DNA from: Bacteroidota bacterium
GTDB taxonomy: Bacteria > Bacteroidota > Bacteroidia > AKYH767-A > OLB10
DNA: 64,000 nucleotides
Direction: 5' to 3'
Assembly: GCA_016721435.1 (NCBI GenBank)
Contig: JADKIC010000003.1
Coordinates: forward strand, 212,116-276,115
Both the position numbers and the translations under genes were made by a program. A model generated the notes under the pieces. That model was not told the origin of the DNA. It made no database searches and worked only from the letters and a program-made list of their open reading frames with translations. Below, piece by piece: positions 13,662 through 23,800 of this stretch (position 1 is the stretch's first letter; each line of letters begins with the position of its first letter).

Positions 13662-15415
13662 ATGAGTAAAAGAGAGAGAAACAAAGGCTTTGAAAGTGAT
13701 GATAAGGTTTCAAGTCAGGTAACATTACTGAATCCGGAGCATAATTTCAATTTAGGATCAGGATATGTTTGGTGGTTTGTAGGCGTCATTTTCGTTGCAG
13801 TTTTCTTTTTAATACTTAAAATGTTTACTCTGCATCCCTATGCGAGTGATGAGTTTATTTATATCTGTCAGGGGAAGTTTATAGCAGATGGCTTGATTCC
13901 GTATAAAGATTTCCCCATGGCTCACCCTCCATTACAAGCGATTTTTGCAGCAACGCTTTTTAAGATGTTTGGTTATGATTTTGAAGGATTTCGTTTGCTT
14001 GGAACGCTATGGTCATTGCTTGCCGGGGTGCTGCTTGCGATACTTGTAAAAAGGGAATATGGAAGAGTAGCATCTGTTTTTTCTATGGCATTATTTCTCC
14101 TCGCTTATGAACCACTAAGAGCATCCATTCATTTTACCGGTGTGAATATGACGATTGCTTTGTTAATGGGTGCTTTACTTTTGTTCAGAATGAATAAGAT
14201 GCTCCTCTGTGCATTGTTTTGTGTGTTGGCGGTCTATACCAGACTGTATGCCTTGCCCGCCGTCCTGGCGATAACGATCTCCTGCTATTTGAATAACCGT
14301 AATGATGCTGTTAAGTTTATTAGCTACGGAGTAGGGTTGGGACTACTGCTTTTTATTGTCATTGGAATCTGGACCGGATTTGGAAATTTCATGAATGATG
14401 TCTTCCTTTTTTCAGGCTCAGAAAACTGCGATGGGCGAAGATAAGTTGTCATTTATGCGTGATGCTGTACTCTTTCATAATGCAATTCCATTTTTCTTGT
14501 TTATTTTGGGGTTCAGTTACCCTGTTTATTTTATTTTTTAAAAAACTCTCGTCTGCCAATTCCAATGCGAAAGGGAAGGCTGTAGCATCAGATAAAAAAT
14601 ATTTTTCGCTGCTTTGGCTTTCTGTAAGTTCCGTAGTCCTTATCCTCGGAATTCTGTTAAATATGAATCGTGTATGGATGTATTATTTTGTGTTGGCATT
14701 TCCGTTTGCTGCTATCACAGGAGGATGGATGGTCTCCAACTGGATACTGAATGTTAAATCGATTTTTAATTTTAAAGGCGGAAATATCTTAACCCCGATT
14801 ATCAGTCCCTTATGGCTTCGAGTATCATTGTTGCTTTTTATTGGATTCTATTTGATCTCCCCCCGGTTTGAGAAAAGATTGGAGTACTACAAGACAGCGA
14901 TGCGCGATCCACTGAAAAGAACCGCTACCTATGAATGGCGGGATGGTTATTTGCCTGTTGTAGTCAATACAATGATTAAAACGCTTTTCTGGAAAGATGT
15001 ACGTTTTATCGGGGAAAATTACTCATCATTTACTTTCTACCTATGGCATTGCAGCAGGGTAGTAGATGTTGTTTTTGAAGTTGCTGAGGAAGTAAAAAAG
15101 AGAGCGCAAGCCGGTGATACTATTTTTGGAGATTCAGGAACTGCTCCTCTCGTTTCACTCCTTACAAAACTAGGTATTTCGGGGAATGAAGTGGATACGA
15201 ATATAGAACGGTACAGATCCGGAAATGCAGATCCGCGTGAATTGGTGAAAAGAATTGATGTGCCAACAACGAGGTTCCTGCTTCTCAGAGATAAGTTTGG
15301 TATTGCCGTACTTCCGGAGATTCAGAACATGGTTGGGCGAAATTACAAGGAGGTGAAGTCGTTTAGAAGTAAAACGGGATTTACTTTACGCTTGTTTGAA
15401 CGCCTTCCTGCATAG
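13662..15415 (+). CDS. GT-C superfamily membrane glycosyltransferase (ArnT/PMT-like), two frame breaks
   Basis: About 580 residues with roughly ten predicted membrane helices. After helix 1 the loop carries YASDEFIYICQGKFIADG, with the acidic DE pair typical of GT-C (GT39/GT83) catalytic loops, then KDFPMAHPPLQAIF, the usual start of helix 2. Frame breaks lie at a T run near 14408-14413 (one extra T) and at GGGG near 14509. The bridging sequence QAQKTAMGEDKLSFMRDAV reads well between them. The C-terminal 250 residues form a soluble domain. These enzymes use polyprenyl-phosphate sugars to glycosylate proteins or lipids at the outer face of the inner membrane. The substrate is unknown. Confidence 0.78.
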
Positions 15416-15611
15416 GGATAAATACGAACTACGAAAAGCACGAAATGCGAAATACTAAATGTTGATATAATATTTTTACAAATCAAGCAAGAAGAAAGTA
15501 ATTTCAAACTCCATTTTCAATGGGCTTATTTATAATTGAACCGGAAAGTGCTTAATTTTTTTTTCAAAAGTGAGGATAGCTTTTTTAAAGAAATGAAGTG
15601 AAATGTTGAAT

Positions 15612-16493
15612 CTAAAACATATGTTTCTCGGCATGATAGGAGGATCTTACCAATGGTCCACTCTCTACATAGCGGAAACCTTTCTCTAAACCGATTTTTT
15701 TATATTCAGCAAATTCATCAGGATGAATAAAAGCTGCAACCGGGAGATGGGAGCGTGTGGGCTGTAAATATTGTCCTAAAGTTAAAATGGAAACACCGGA
15801 TGCTAGTAGGTCCTCCATTGTTTCAAGTACTTCGGAATATTTTTCTCCTAGTCCAAGCATTACCCCTGATTTGGTACGGACACCTGCACCACTAATGCGT
15901 TTCAATACTTCTAACGATCGATCATATTTAGCCTGAACGCGAACTTGCTTTGTTAAACGGCGCACGGTCTCGAGATTATGTGATATAATTTCCGGTGCAA
16001 TATCGATAACGCGTTGAAGATTTTCCCATTTGCCCTGAAAGTCGGGGATTAATGTTTCAAGCGTAGTGCCGGGACTGATTTCTCGAATTGCCTTGATCGT
16101 TTCTACCCATATGAAAGAACCGCCATCTTTTAAATCGTCTCTGTCGACTGAAGTGATCACGCAATGTTTAACCTTCATTAACTTTACGGATTCTGCCACT
16201 CTTGAAGGCTCATCGCTATCAACGTGGAGTGGTCTTCCGGTGGCTACCGCGCAAAAACCGCAGGATCTGGTGCATATATTTCCAAGAATCATGAACGTTG
16301 CTGTACCGGCCCCCCAGCACTCACCCATATTGGGACAATTGCCACTTGCACAAATAGTGTTTAATTTATGTTCACTTACAATTTCTCGTACCTTTCGGTA
16401 TTCTTCACCAATTGGTAGCTTGACCTTTAGCCATTCCGGTTTCCTTGGTTTGTCAGAAATTGTTTGGATTAATGGAGAGGATTGTTCACTCAT
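15612..16493 (-). CDS. lipA: Lipoyl synthase
   Basis: Radical SAM enzyme that inserts two sulfurs into protein-bound octanoyl groups to make lipoate. Of its 293 residues, the auxiliary cluster Cys set is CASGNCPNMGEC and the radical SAM cluster is CTRSCGFC. The C-terminal RSSYHAEKHMF contains the Ser that ligates the auxiliary cluster in characterised LipA. HNLETVRRLTKQVR and RTKSGVMLGLGE are further family motifs. The length is normal and the frame is intact. It follows the outer-membrane barrel gene by 22 bases on the same strand, so they are probably co-transcribed. Confidence 0.97.
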   Translation of the reverse strand: MSEQSSPLIQTISDKPRKPEWLKVKLPIGEEYRKVREIVSEHKLNTICASGNCPNMGECWGAGTATFMILGNICTRSCGFCAVATGRPLHVDSDEPSRVAESVKLMKVKHCVITSVDRDDLKDGGSFIWVETIKAIREISPGTTLETLIPDFQGKWENLQRVIDIAPEIISHNLETVRRLTKQVRVQAKYDRSLEVLKRISGAGVRTKSGVMLGLGEKYSEVLETMEDLLASGVSILTLGQYLQPTRSHLPVAAFIHPDEFAEYKKIGLEKGFRYVESGPLVRSSYHAEKHMF

Positions 16494-16515
16494 AATACTT
16501 CTTCACGTGCTTTTT

Positions 16516-17274
16516 TCACCATTTACGGCCATACATGAGCGTTAGATAAAAGGATACAAAAATTTGTTTATTATCTGTAAACGCCATTATTGGAATTTCT
16601 TTTGGATATATATCTGCAATGATGCCGATTTCAAGGGCTTTAACATCTTCAAAGAAGGGTGCATATTCAAAATTGACTCCGGCTTTTACGTACCCTCCGG
16701 GTCGGAAAAATATTCGGTCGAGTCCCTCAGTAAAAGGAGCCCTGCCATAAATATTGTCAATAAAGTGCTCGTCGGGATTGTATCTCTCCGTTACTACCAC
16801 AAATTCTCCGAAAGTACCTGTCGGCTCGAGAATATTCAGAAATACAGGCTTTAAAATTCCCAAAGAAAGTCCTCCGGAATAAACAGCTCTGATTTCAACA
16901 CCATTTCGGTCACCTTTACTGAAAAAGGTTTTTTGCCTGCCAACACCGGCTCGAAGAATATGAAAAGAATTTTTCTTTCCAAATACGTAAGATCTCGCAT
17001 TGTCAAAAGCCTGATTGACCGATTTAATTTCCTTTGGGTGTTTCATGCCGACAAAATCACCTTCGAACATTAATTTTTTATATCCGGTGAGATTTATTGA
17101 CCTCCGAAATTGTACTCCCCAACCACTGGTGTGGAAATTAATTCCTCCGGTAGCTTCATTCTTCATGAGTACAGGCTTTTCCTCAACAAATTCATTAGGG
17201 TTAGGTTGCGCAAAACTTACCCTTATGCCTAAAAGGCTAATCAATAAAACTAAATAAAAACCGATTAATTTCAT
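16516..17274 (-). CDS. Conserved Bacteroidota outer-membrane beta-barrel protein of unknown function
   Basis: A 252-residue protein with a signal peptide ending SFAQ, then strands ending in YLTLMYGRKW, a barrel-like terminus with an aromatic last residue. Conserved-looking stretches are GINFHTSGWGVQFRR and HFIDNIYGRAPFTEGLD. I recall similar proteins near lipA in other Bacteroidota, but no function. The start codon lies 5 bases after a TATATTTG element, see the separate promoter entry. There is no enzyme motif. Confidence 0.7.
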   Translation of the reverse strand: MKLIGFYLVLLISLLGIRVSFAQPNPNEFVEEKPVLMKNEATGGINFHTSGWGVQFRRSINLTGYKKLMFEGDFVGMKHPKEIKSVNQAFDNARSYVFGKKNSFHILRAGVGRQKTFFSKGDRNGVEIRAVYSGGLSLGILKPVFLNILEPTGTFGEFVVVTERYNPDEHFIDNIYGRAPFTEGLDRIFFRPGGYVKAGVNFEYAPFFEDVKALEIGIIADIYPKEIPIMAFTDNKQIFVSFYLTLMYGRKW

Positions 17275-17279
17275 TACAA

Positions 17280-17287
17280 CAAATATA
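17280..17287 (-). promoter_or_regulatory. Possible -7 element giving a leaderless mRNA for the barrel-lipA pair
   Basis: On the minus strand TATATTTG is followed by only 5 bases and then the ATG at 17274. With the usual Bacteroidota spacing, transcription would start on or next to the A of the start codon. The -33 box is weak (no TTTG at the ideal distance). Confidence 0.4.
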
Positions 17288-17341
17288 CGATGATTTTAAG
17301 TTCAGGTTCCGTTGATTCTATTTATACACTAATTTTACTTC

Positions 17342-17745
17342 ATGGCTACAATTGAAACCTTTTATGAAGGCAGCTTAAGGACGATTGCAAAACATGTTGC
17401 TTCTGATGCTATAATTGTTACAGATGCCCCCGTGGATAATCATGGAAAAGGAGCAGCTTTTTCTCCAACTGATTTATTATCAGCATCTTTGGGGAGTTGC
17501 ATGTTGACGGTAATGGGTATTGCATGTCAAACCCATGGGATCCATATGGATGGAACAAAAATGAATATAACAAAAATTATGGCTTCAAATCCCAGAAGGG
17601 TGAGTGAAACCAAATTGACTTTAGTTTTCCTCATTTGACTTTTGATGACCACCAAAAGCTGATACTTGAGCGTGCGGCCAGAACTTGTCCTGTTGCATTA
17701 AGTTTGCATCCTGATATTAAACAAACAATTCGATTTGATTGGTAA
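17342..17745 (+). CDS. OsmC family protein, one frame break
   Basis: A roughly 135-residue OsmC/Ohr-like thiol peroxidase fold protein. The first conserved Cys lies in LLSASLGSCMLTVMG and the second in RAARTCPVALSLHPD, the two-cysteine arrangement of the family. The frame is lost near 17625; restoring it gives FPHLTFDDHQKLILERAART and a stop TAA at 17743-17745. Members reduce organic hydroperoxides or act on other thiol chemistry. The stop overlaps the next gene start by one base (TAATG), so it is co-transcribed with guaD. Confidence 0.88.
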
Positions 17746-18221
17746 TGATAGAAGAAAAGAAATTTTTTATGCGGGAGGCCTTTAGGGTCGCTATTGAAGG
17801 AGTTGTAAAGGGGGTAGGTGGCCCGTTTGGTGCAGTGGTTGTCAGGAATGGTGAGATTATTTCCAGGGGATGCAACAGCGTGCTTTCCACGAATGATCCT
17901 ACTGCGCATGCGGAGGTGGTTGCTATACGTGAAGCATGTAAAAATCTGGGAAGTTTTCAGTTGAACGATTGTGAAATATACACTTCTTGTGAACCATGTC
18001 CAATGTGTATGGGTGCAATCTATTGGGCCAGACCTCTTAGAGTATATTTTGCTGCGAATAGATTTGATGCCGCCGCAGCGGGATTTGATGATTCATTTAT
18101 TTACGATGAACTACTCCTGCCGGGTGAAGAAAGGAAAATACCTCTTCTCCCATTTTTGCGGGAAGAGTCCGCAGCACTTTTTAAAGTGTGGAACGATTCC
18201 CCGTTAAAAAAGCAGTATTAA
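17745..18221 (+). CDS. guaD: Guanine deaminase (cytidine deaminase-fold)
   Basis: Converts guanine to xanthine with release of ammonia. In 158 residues it carries the zinc motif PTAHAEVVAIREAC (His ligand and catalytic Glu) and CEPCPMCMGAIYWAR (two Cys ligands). The C-terminal GFDDSFIYDE and the trailing W...LKKQY tail match the B. subtilis type guanine deaminase with its domain-swapped C-terminus, which separates it from TadA. The start is ATG at 17745, overlapping the OsmC stop; a TTG two codons upstream is less likely. The frame is intact. Confidence 0.9.
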   Translation: MIEEKKFFMREAFRVAIEGVVKGVGGPFGAVVVRNGEIISRGCNSVLSTNDPTAHAEVVAIREACKNLGSFQLNDCEIYTSCEPCPMCMGAIYWARPLRVYFAANRFDAAAAGFDDSFIYDELLLPGEERKIPLLPFLREESAALFKVWNDSPLKKQY

Positions 18222-18299
18222 TCAGATTGTCATTATTCATCCCTTGTTGTAAAGTGAATGAAATGTATTGCTGTTATTAAAAGAACTTGTTCTGTATTA

Positions 18300-19535
18300 T
18301 TAATCAAATCGCAAAACACGAATCGGGTGTATTCCTGACACTATTTTTGCCGGTATAAGCATTACCAATGCCCCTGTTCCAATGACAATGCCATTGATAA
18401 TTAACCATCCCGTTACTGAAAAATTAATAGGAACCTTAGATAGGTAATACGATTCTTCCGGTAAAGTTAAGATTCCCGTTTTCACTTGAATCCATGCCAG
18501 ACCAAGTGAAATAATATTTCCTATTAATAAGCCTTTTAACAAAATGTAAAATGCTACAGTGCCAAATATTTTTCCAATGAAACTGTCAGTCGCTCCAATT
18601 GCTTTCAGGATTCCAACTTCCCTGGTGTTTTCCATGACTAATACGAGCAAAGTGGACGTCATAGTAATTGCTGCCACTAGTGTAATTAGTCCTATGATGA
18701 CAATTACATTGAGATTTTGAAGTTCAAGCCAATTGAAAAGTTGTGGGTATAATTCTTTCGTACTTTGAGTGTTTAATTCATACCCCGCTGTTGCATATAT
18801 TTTTTCGAACAATAGAGTTTTGTTAGCATCTGCATTGGCAAATACCTCATAGCCGCCTGCCTCACCATTTTCCCAGTTGTTTATTTGTTGGATAAGGCGT
18901 AAATCACATAATAAATACAGATTATCAAACTCCTCGCTCAATCCTGTATTATAGATGCCTTTCACTGTTAACTTCCTGACTTTTTTTTCCTCCTGAATAA
19001 AGAACAATAGAAAGGAGTCACCGGTTTTAAGGTTTAATTTTTTCGATATGTTTTCTGAGACGAGCACCTCTTTAGAATAACTACTATCCGGAAAATTTAT
19101 CATGTCACCGGCAATAAGTTTTTCTTTAAAAAGACCGGGTTCAAAATCCTGATCTACCCCTTTTAGCACCACCCCTTGTATATCATTTTCAGATTTCAAA
19201 AGACCTGCTTTTAATGCAAACGGCTGAAGATGGCGTACACCATCTATTTTTTTAATTACTGAGATCTTATTTTCTTCTAATTTTACAGGGGCTTCTTCAA
19301 AAGAGGCATTATTATTGAAAGCACTGATTCTATAATCAGCAACGAATCCGGTAACCTTTCGGGTGATTTCATTCCTGAATCCGGTGACAACCATTATAGA
19401 TATCAACATGGCTACTGTTCCCAGAATAATACCTGTGATAGCAATCCGGATCACGGGTCTTGTGGTAGCCGAGCGGAGACCTTCCGAATGGATTAATCGA
19501 TTAGAATAAAACTGAATGAGCCTGAAAGATTTCAT
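18300..19535 (-). CDS. LolC/LolE-like ABC transporter permease (FtsX/MacB fold)
   Basis: A 411-residue protein with the N-terminal cytoplasmic segment, TM1 near residues 30-52, a large periplasmic domain of about 220 residues, and three C-terminal helices with the FtsX-family stretch NTREVGILKAIGATDSFIGKIF. It ends IHPIRVLRFD, the usual family ending. By family it would act in lipoprotein release from the inner membrane together with a LolD ATPase, which is not in this window. It is divergent from the muramidase gene and convergent with guaD. Some Bacteroidota have one permease where E. coli has LolC and LolE. Confidence 0.88.
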   Translation of the reverse strand: MKSFRLIQFYSNRLIHSEGLRSATTRPVIRIAITGIILGTVAMLISIMVVTGFRNEITRKVTGFVADYRISAFNNNASFEEAPVKLEENKISVIKKIDGVRHLQPFALKAGLLKSENDIQGVVLKGVDQDFEPGLFKEKLIAGDMINFPDSSYSKEVLVSENISKKLNLKTGDSFLLFFIQEEKKVRKLTVKGIYNTGLSEEFDNLYLLCDLRLIQQINNWENGEAGGYEVFANADANKTLLFEKIYATAGYELNTQSTKELYPQLFNWLELQNLNVIVIIGLITLVAAITMTSTLLVLVMENTREVGILKAIGATDSFIGKIFGTVAFYILLKGLLIGNIISLGLAWIQVKTGILTLPEESYYLSKVPINFSVTGWLIINGIVIGTGALVMLIPAKIVSGIHPIRVLRFD

Positions 19536-19625
19536 TTTATTATACTTGCGTCTGAATTAAAGCGATGCTCCTATATGACTGTAAAGATATCAAATAATTG
19601 TAAATGGGTTTTTTGTTCAGAAAGC

Positions 19626-20800
19626 ATGCTGTTGCAGGCCTTGTTATCTATATTCCTTTTCTTGATTTCAAGTATTAAGCTCCATGCTGAACCCCTGCCG
19701 AATGAAATTATTGTTTGTGAAGAACGAACAGAACAGTATATAACGCTACTGAAAAATAGGCGAGTGGCTGTCGTCGCCAACCCTGCAAGCAGAGTGAAAA
19801 TGCACATTTAGTAGATACCTTGTTTTCATTGGGAGTGAATGTTAAAACCGTTTTCGCGCCCGAACATGGCTTCCGTGGTGAAGCCGAGGCCGGAGAACAT
19901 GTTTTGGGTGGAACTGATCCAAAAAACCGGGGGTTCGTGTTATTTCACTTTATGGTGGTCATAAAAAACCAGATCAAAACGATTTGGATGGGATAGACAT
20001 AGTCCTTTTTGACTTACAGGATGTAGGCGTTCGTTTTTATACTTACATAAGCACTTTGCAATATATCATGGAAGCGTGCGCTGAGTATAATATTTCATTG
20101 ATTGTCCTCGACCGGCCTAATCCCAATGCACATTATGTAGATGGTCCTGTATTGAAAAATGAGTTTAAGTCATTCGTTGGTTTGCAGAATATTCCTGTAG
20201 TTTATGGTATGACTATTGCAGAGTATGCATTGATGTTAAACGGTGAAATGTGGTTAAGTAATGGAGTGACTTGTAGTTTGCAAGTCGTAAAATTATTAAA
20301 TTGGGATCATAGTAAAGATTATCATTTGCCTGTTGCGCCTTCACCTAATTTACCTAACGTGGCGTCTATACGATTATATCCATCACTCTGTTTTTTTTGA
20401 AGGCACTTCGGTAAGCCTTGGCCGTGGCACTGACTTCCCCTTTCAAAGTTATGGTTTTCCGGAAAACAAGATTGGGAATTATACCTTCATCCCAAAGAGT
20501 ATTAAGGGTAAAGCGAAGCAACCTTTGTATGAAAATGTGGTTTGCAAGGGCTACAATATTTCAAAGTGGGCAGAGAATAATCGTCCTGATAAAATACATC
20601 TGAAATGGATGATTGAAACATGGTCCGTTTATCCGAAGAAGGAAAATTACTTTAATGCGTTTTTGAGAAACTGGCGGGAAACGCAGAATTACGGAAGCAA
20701 ATAGAAGACAGCTGGTCAGAAGATAGAATTCGAGCCTCCTGGGAAAAAAGATATTGCGGACTTCAGAATGATCAGAATGAAATATCTGTTGTATCCGTAA
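19626..20800 (+). CDS. namZ: NamZ-like exo-beta-N-acetylmuramidase (DUF1343), several frame breaks
   Basis: A peptidoglycan turnover enzyme of the DUF1343/GH171 family that releases N-acetylmuramic acid from glycan ends. The preferred start is the ATG at 19626, giving the signal peptide MLLQALLSIFLFLISSIKLHA; an ATG at 19575 is also open. Motifs are VANPASRVENAHLVDTLF, FAPEHGFRGEAEAGEH, LFDLQDVGVRFYTYISTLQY and LGRGTDFPFQSYG. The frame breaks near 19795, 19920, 20390, 20665 and 20745; the restored end is MIRMKYLLYP with stop at 20798-20800. The length is then about 390 residues, normal for the family. It is periplasmic or outer-membrane facing. Confidence 0.87.
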
Positions 20801-20802
20801 AA

Positions 20803-20842
20803 TGAAAAAGCACCCTCGTGAAAGGGCGCCTTTTCATTTTTG
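20803..20842. terminator. Bidirectional terminator between namZ and the first T9SS cargo gene
   Basis: An A-rich left arm, a GC core (CACCCT pairing with AGGGCG) and a T-rich right arm form a long hairpin with a 5-base loop. It lies between the stops of two convergent genes. Confidence 0.7.
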
Positions 20843-20856
20843 TTTGGTTCTTTATT

Positions 20857-23800
20857 TTATTGAACGCTAAATCTGAAATTGCTGCGTTGAGTTCCTTGCT
20901 GCAGAATTAAAAGATAGGCGCCTTTTGCAAATCCTTGTACAGGTATTTCTTCCACATTTTCACCTGTAAATGAATTTCGTACCTGCTGTATTAATTCACG
21001 TCCCGCCATGTCACAAACTTTGACAACATAATCCTCGTTTTTATCAGTGATGAAGGAATAGAAGAGGATGTCATTTACAGGGTTCGGATATCCGTTCAGG
21101 AAGAATGGGTTTGATGCGTCTTCCCGTGTAGTAATATTTGTGGTGTTAAATATTACAGGCGATGTCCATGCACCTGCTGTACCTCCGCATCTTCCTCTTA
21201 CTTCAACACTATAAGTTGAACCGGGTTTAAGTCCTCTTAACTCATAAGAACCGCTTTGGCCTGTTGCGTTGAAGTAAGTGTTATGCTCTACACCGGTATT
21301 TATTCTTGTATAACGAATGCGAATGGTATCCATGGAGTTGATATTGCTCCATACGATTCGTGCAGTTGATGCAGTAACATTCGTAGCACTTACATTGCCC
21401 ATAAATCCACAAGTGTCAAGTGTCTTGAAGAAATAGGTTTGTGAGTAAGGACTTGTGAATCCACTGCAAGTACTGTTGACCTGCCATTCGTAATTCGTGT
21501 TAGATACAAGATTTATCAGCTGAATGCCGGTTGAGTTTAAGTTCCCCGGGATATTTCGGAAGAAGTAAGTACTCGTTCCAACGGGTCTGTATCGAACCAT
21601 GAAAGAATCTGCTGTAGTCGTATACCATCTTACTGTGGCGCGTTGTGTCGTTATACTTTCACTTCTCAAATGTTGTGGTGTTGATCCGCAGAACAAGGGA
21701 GTTCCTAATGTTTTGAAACTGGAAGTTGTGCTCATATAAGATCCGGATGCGCAGAGATTTTCTAATGTCCAGTTGTATGTTGTTCCCGGAATCAAATTGT
21801 TTATTCTCCAGCTTGAAATACTGCCACCAACTTCCTTCATCATTATATTCGATGTGCCCGGTACCCAGTAGCGTATGATAAATCGCTCACCGGTTATCGC
21901 AGGATTCCATCCCAGCATTGCAGTAGTATCGCTGATATTATAGGATGTCAGCATATTGGGCGCAATACAAGTTCGTGGAGTAACTGATCCTGTCTGTATT
22001 GAGGTAGCTCCTGAGGTACAGCCAAAAGCATTGGTTGCCGTCACACTCATTAATTTGGGTTGGATGACATTAATGGTTGCCCCATTTGCTCCGCTCGACC
22101 ATTGATAAGATACAGCAGACGGCTCATAGGCGTTCAATTGAAATGCTGTATTGGGAATATAAGTGATAGAAATAGAAGGATTCATTGGCTTTGGATGAAC
22201 GCGCAGTGTCACAGAATCAGTAGTAAGTACATTGCCATTATTATCTCTCGAGTAGACATAATATGTTCCGGCCTGATTAGCAGAAATTGTAGCGGTAGTT
22301 TGACCACCCGGAGCCCATAAGTAATTGGCTCCACCATTTGCAGTTAATCCAACAGCTCCACCTGTACAAAAACTTGTGCTTCCAATTACTTGAATTAGAA
22401 CAGGGCTTGGTGTATTCACCTGGCTGATAGTAACAGGATTACTTGTAGCTGTACAACCTGCAGCATTGGTTACTCTGACTGAATAATTTCCGGGATTGGA
22501 AACAGTGATGGATGCTGTTGTTTGTCCTCCGGGTTACCATAAATAAGCGCTCGCATTTGATGCAGTAAGAATGGTGCTTTGACCAATATTCAATGTAGTA
22601 GGTCCATTAACGGTAATTGCCGGAACAGGCAATGCTGCTACACTTACGTTCACCGGGCTTGAAGCCGATGTGCAACCGTTGGAGTTGGCAACAACAACAC
22701 TATAGGTTCCGCTGGAGGATACTGTAATACTTGGTGATGTAAGACCATTCGACCAGGTAAATGAAGCACCTGTACTTGCAGTGAGTGTGACATTTCCTCC
22801 TTGACAGAAAGTCAGAGGTCCGCTGCTTGTTACAGTTGCAGGTATTGCTGAAGTGACAGAAACATTTACTGGCGCAGATACAGCGGTACAACCATTGCCG
22901 GTATTTACGGAAACAGAATAGGATCCACTTTGTGATACAGTGATGGACTGGGTGGTTTGTCCACTCGACCAGGTATAGGCATTGCCTGATGATGCAGTTA
23001 ATGTTACACTTCCTCCCTGACAAAAGTTTGTCGGGCCGCTATTGGATATTGTTGCAGGGGTATTTGCATTTACTGTAACAGCAACCGGTGCAGATACAGC
23101 AGCACATCCTGTACCTGTGTTTACAGAAACGGAATAGGAACCACTTTGTGAAACAGTAATGGCTTGTGTTGTTTGACCATTAGACCAGGTATAGGAATTA
23201 CCTGCAGATGCTGTAAGCGTAACAGAACCACCCTGACAGAATGTAGTAGGACCGGAAGTGTTTACAGTAGCAACTACAGTTCCGCAAGCGGGTTGATTCG
23301 GATTCAAATTTGTACTGGCATTTGTGGTAAGAAGAACTTTGTCAATCTCAATGTTCGAAGAGCTGGCAGTAAGAGATAAAAGGTATTGTTGACTTGCTAG
23401 ACTTGTAAATTTAATATTTTGTCCGCTGCAGGCATCAACACTGTACCATTTCCATTGTGTATCTGTAATGCAACCGATACTTTTAGAAGCCTGTCCGTTT
23501 ACACCTACGCTAATACCACCGCCGGTGCTGTTTTTACTGCGGGCACGCACCCAGAAGTAATATGTGGGCTGATTACGTGGATTAAAGGAGTATTGCAGTA
23601 CGGTAGGAGTAGCAGAGGTGAATGTGATATAGGAGGTATAATTGGAATAGTCATTGGCCGGTGTTCCAGCGGGTACTTCAGTGGCAATTTTCGCAGATGA
23701 AGATGAGTTGTCAGCAAGTTCAGCCTCTAATTCAAAATCCTTACTCCATCTTTCAGGATGTTCATATTGATGCCATTTGTCTAATTGATAAAATACTTTA

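Noticed and set aside
19985..20400. A separate small gene in the namZ region
   Set aside because: The segment reads as the middle of the DUF1343 domain and joins its neighbours after one-base corrections.
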